From assembly GCA_015350385.1 (NCBI GenBank), contig WNKI01000002.1, forward strand, positions 9,172,515 through 9,236,514: 64,000 nucleotides of DNA, given 5' to 3'. The position numbers and the translations under genes were made by a program. Within the stretch, counting starts at the first letter, position 1. Every line of letters starts with the position of its first letter. The DNA comes from Aculops lycopersici. Lineage: Eukaryota; Arthropoda; Arachnida; Trombidiformes; Eriophyidae. Below are positions 61,537-64,000 of this stretch, in pieces. The notes under the pieces were generated by a model. That model worked only from the letters and a program-made list of their open reading frames with translations. It was not told the DNA's origin and did no database searches.

Positions 61537-63942
61537 GTGAGTCAATTAGTTTGATAACTACATTCTACATGTTTGTATATAATAATTGCCAGAGGTACTC
61601 ACCATCCTCCCTCTCTTTCATCGAATCTTATAACAAATCAATGATCTCCCTTAGATCGAGTCCATCATTCGCCTTATGCAGGACGAACAGAATGGGCTAC
61701 CTGTCAAGACGGCCCAAAAGTTCATGTCCAAAATACCAAGCGTTTTCACAGGCATTGACCTCATTCAATGGATGATGAAAAACTTGAAGCTCGAGGACCA
61801 ACAGGAGGCTATGCATTTGGCAAATCTCATTGCTTCGCATGGGTATATTTTTCCCATTGAAGACCACACATTGTCCATTAGAAACGACACCACCTATTAT
61901 CGCTTTCAAACCCCCTGTTTGTGGCCATCGCATAATTTGGATCCCGAAAACACGGATTACGCTGTGTATTTGTGCAAACGAACAATGCAAGGCAAAGCAA
62001 GATTGGAGTTGGCAGATTATGAGGCCGAGAATTTGGCTAGATTACAGAAAATGTTTAGCAGGAAGTGGGAGTTTATATATATGCAAGCTGAATCGCAGGC
62101 AAAGGTGGACAAAAAGCGCGACAAGTTGGAGAGGAAAGTATTGGACTCACAGGAGCGCGCCTTCTGGGATGTGTATCGGCCGGTTCCCGGTTGCGTCAAC
62201 ACCACTGAGTTGGATATCAAAAAGGCTTGTCGCCTGTCGAAGTCGGCAAAACGATGCGCGGAGTGCCAGAAAGTTTCCAGCGGTTCGCAGGCAGCCCCAA
62301 CAACAAGTGGTTCCGCTACTCCCATTGCATCGTCCATAGTTGCACCCAGCCCAGTGCCATCGAGTGCAGCGCAACTAGCGAGCACCACACCTGAGCAACC
62401 GCAGCAAGTGGTGTCATCGTCGTCGTCGTCGTTATTGTCGGCAACCAATCAGCAGCAACAGCAGCAGCAGCAAACTAAGACATGCCAAGCAATCGAGGAA
62501 ACTGGACAAGAGCAACAGTCGCCGAGAAATGTGACTGAAATAAAAGTGAATACGAGCACAGTAGCCGACTCGAGGGCTGCTTCCGACAACCAAGGTAGTG
62601 AGCCAACTAAGGGAAAGTCGACTGAAGGGAAAGACTCAAGAGGAGAGAGTAGATTAGAGGATGCTCCAAATAGCACAATTGACAAACAAGGAGCCACCGA
62701 ATCGGGTAGCAAAGCATCAGCGACTGGCGGTAACCAGAAACAAGGCCACCATTCTGGCCACACGCACAAACATCACCATCATCACCACCATCCGCATGGC
62801 CACCATCATCATCATCACCACCACCATCACCACCATAGCAAGCAATGCCCACACTACAAACACCATCAGCAACAGCAGCAAAAATCCCAGTTAGACTTGA
62901 AACAAGTGGAGGGCGGCGAGCAAGGGGGTTCGGATGCTTCCACAGCCATGGTCGAAGAGAGTCAGCATCAAGAGCATCATCACCATAGACCATTGAGTGC
63001 AGACAAAAAATTGAGCTCCAGCAAGAAGAAATCCATGGGCTCGGTGGATCAATTCATCCAAGTGCCCTCATTCCAATCGGCCGAGAGCCGGCGAAAGTCG
63101 GAAGATCCCATAAGCCAACCGGAATACGCGGCAACAGGTGGCGCCGGCTCACAATCCAACCAAACGAGCGAGCATAGGCCAGCCTCCGCATGTTCCATTC
63201 TCAATCCAGATTCCTCGTCTTCGACCGCCTCGGTTACGTCATCCGCAGGGCGACACCAACAGGCAACACATGTCCAGCGTAAGAGCAGCCTCAGCATCCT
63301 GAGACCCTACGAGAGTGTCGACGGCCGGGCACTTGTTGCCGGATTAGATGTTGGCGCTGCGGTTGCCGGTCTAGGTTCAACCAACAGATCACCAACCAAT
63401 ACGACTTCTCCGGCGCCTAGCCACCAACTGGCTGCCGCGAGAAAAACCCCTAACCCACACTCATCAGGTCCACACGCCCCCTTGAAGGTTACGCAATCGG
63501 TTTGTGGCGGTGGCGGCAACGGTACCAGCACTGGCACCGGCCCAGGTTCAAGTGCATTAGAAGTATTGAGCTCCACAGGTGGTGCTGGCTTGGGTCTCGA
63601 GAGTGAGAGAAACATTGGCGACCTTGAGCGAGAACTCGAGGCACTCAGGCTGAGACTCGACCGCCGTATCGGCGGCGTCAAGATGAGCAAAGTGACCCAA
63701 TCCTATTTGAGCTACTTCAAACAATGGGCCGAATATGATCCATTTATAACTCAACCAATTCCGTCCAATCCATGGATCAGTGACTCAACCGAATTGTGGG
63801 ATTCCGAGCGCCAGACGAAGGATGTCCATTGCCGGCGAGTTAGGCGATGGGCATTCTCCTTGAAAGAGCTACTCAATGATCCCGCCGGTCGAGAGCAATT
63901 CCACAAGTTCCTAGAGAAGGAGTTTTCGGCAGAGAATCTAAA
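61411..63942 (+). CDS. RGS7: R7-family RGS protein (RGS6/7, EGL-10 type), 3' end outside window
   Basis: GTPase-activating protein for Gi/o alpha subunits, acting with G-beta-5 and an R7BP-type anchor at neuronal membranes. Exons: 61411-61536 and 61655-63942, phase 0 and then phase 2, continuing beyond the window. The upstream in-frame stop (TAA near 61313) supports the start; a second in-frame Met at 61438 has the stronger context GCCACCATGG. DEP domain at about 43-130 (MQDEQNG, IPSVFTGIDLIQWM, HGYIFPIEDH); DHEX at about 130-235 (NTDYAVYLCKRTMQ, ARLELADYEAENLARLQ, AFWDVYRPVPGCVNTTE). Then comes a linker of about 460 residues where RGS7 has some 40-50. GGL is at about 698-748 (KMSKVTQSYLSYFKQW, PSNPWISD), and the RGS domain starts near 770 (REQFHKFLEKEFSAENL). 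The linker is the oddity; the domain identity is secure. Confidence 0.95.
61655..63942 (+). CDS. RGS7: RGS exon 2: DEP, DHEX, expanded linker, GGL, start of RGS
   Basis: The acceptor is atctcccttag|ATC, reading IESIIRLMQDEQNG in frame with exon 1. The exon ends CTAAA|gtaagtt, splitting the codon in the conserved ENL-K/R-FW motif. The linker carries Ser, Gln and His runs. Confidence 0.93.
62743..62885 (+). repeat. Histidine-codon-rich tract in the RGS linker
   Basis: Mixed CAC/CAT codons encode a cluster with runs of seven and twelve His, broken by PHG, then SKQCPHYKHH and a Gln run (residues about 405-455). Mixed codon use argues against recent simple-repeat expansion. Confidence 0.9.
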
Positions 63943-64000
63943 GTAAGTTTGATTCAATTATATCAAATTAGATTATAATAAGATCTAATGCTGGGGCGAC

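Overview
The window is nuclear DNA from an animal, most likely an arthropod. Genes are split by GT-AG introns on both strands, AATAAA signals follow several genes, and the protein set is metazoan (latrophilin, Dscam, R7-type RGS). A mite or other chelicerate is my best guess. The reasons are intron-less housekeeping genes beside very long receptor introns, a shortened Dscam, and an invertebrate-type latrophilin without an olfactomedin domain. This is inference, not proof. A 20-base run of N at 14657-14676 shows that the sequence is a scaffold.

1-34.5 kb, minus strand: one large gene for a latrophilin/Cirl-type adhesion GPCR. I assembled nine coding exons, and every splice junction is in phase. 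They encode a signal peptide, SUEL lectin, HormR, GAIN domain, GPS and the first five membrane helices. The gene runs off the left edge before helices 6 and 7. Its intracellular loops and the spacer between GPS and the first helix are greatly enlarged by low-complexity sequence. The 17-kb intron between the two halves of the lectin domain holds a nested single-exon gene on the plus strand (18976-22800). That gene encodes an unrecognised 1274-residue low-complexity, mucin-like protein.

34.5-39 kb: presumed upstream region of the latrophilin gene. 39-43 kb: a compact block of intron-less genes: CTDNEP1/Dullard phosphatase (+), mitochondrial ATP synthase subunit d (+), UTP23 (-) and a short SAP130-type Sin3/HDAC subunit (-). 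43-49.5 kb: no recognisable gene.

49.5-55.1 kb, plus strand: a three-exon short Dscam-like adhesion receptor with 3 Ig and 4 FN3 domains, one membrane helix and a Q-rich tail. It is followed by a tiny RBMX2/Ist3-like RRM protein (-) and pyridoxal kinase (+). 57-61.4 kb: no recognisable gene. 61.4-64 kb, plus strand: the 5' part of an R7-family RGS gene (DEP, DHEX, GGL and the start of RGS) with a very long His/Gln/Ser-rich linker. It runs off the right edge.

Three genes belong to neuronal signalling or wiring: latrophilin and Dscam at the surface, and R7 RGS as a Go/Gi regulator. A shared trait is low-complexity insertions placed in loops of otherwise well-conserved domains. Non-coding DNA is rich in microsatellites and in short perfect inverted repeats.
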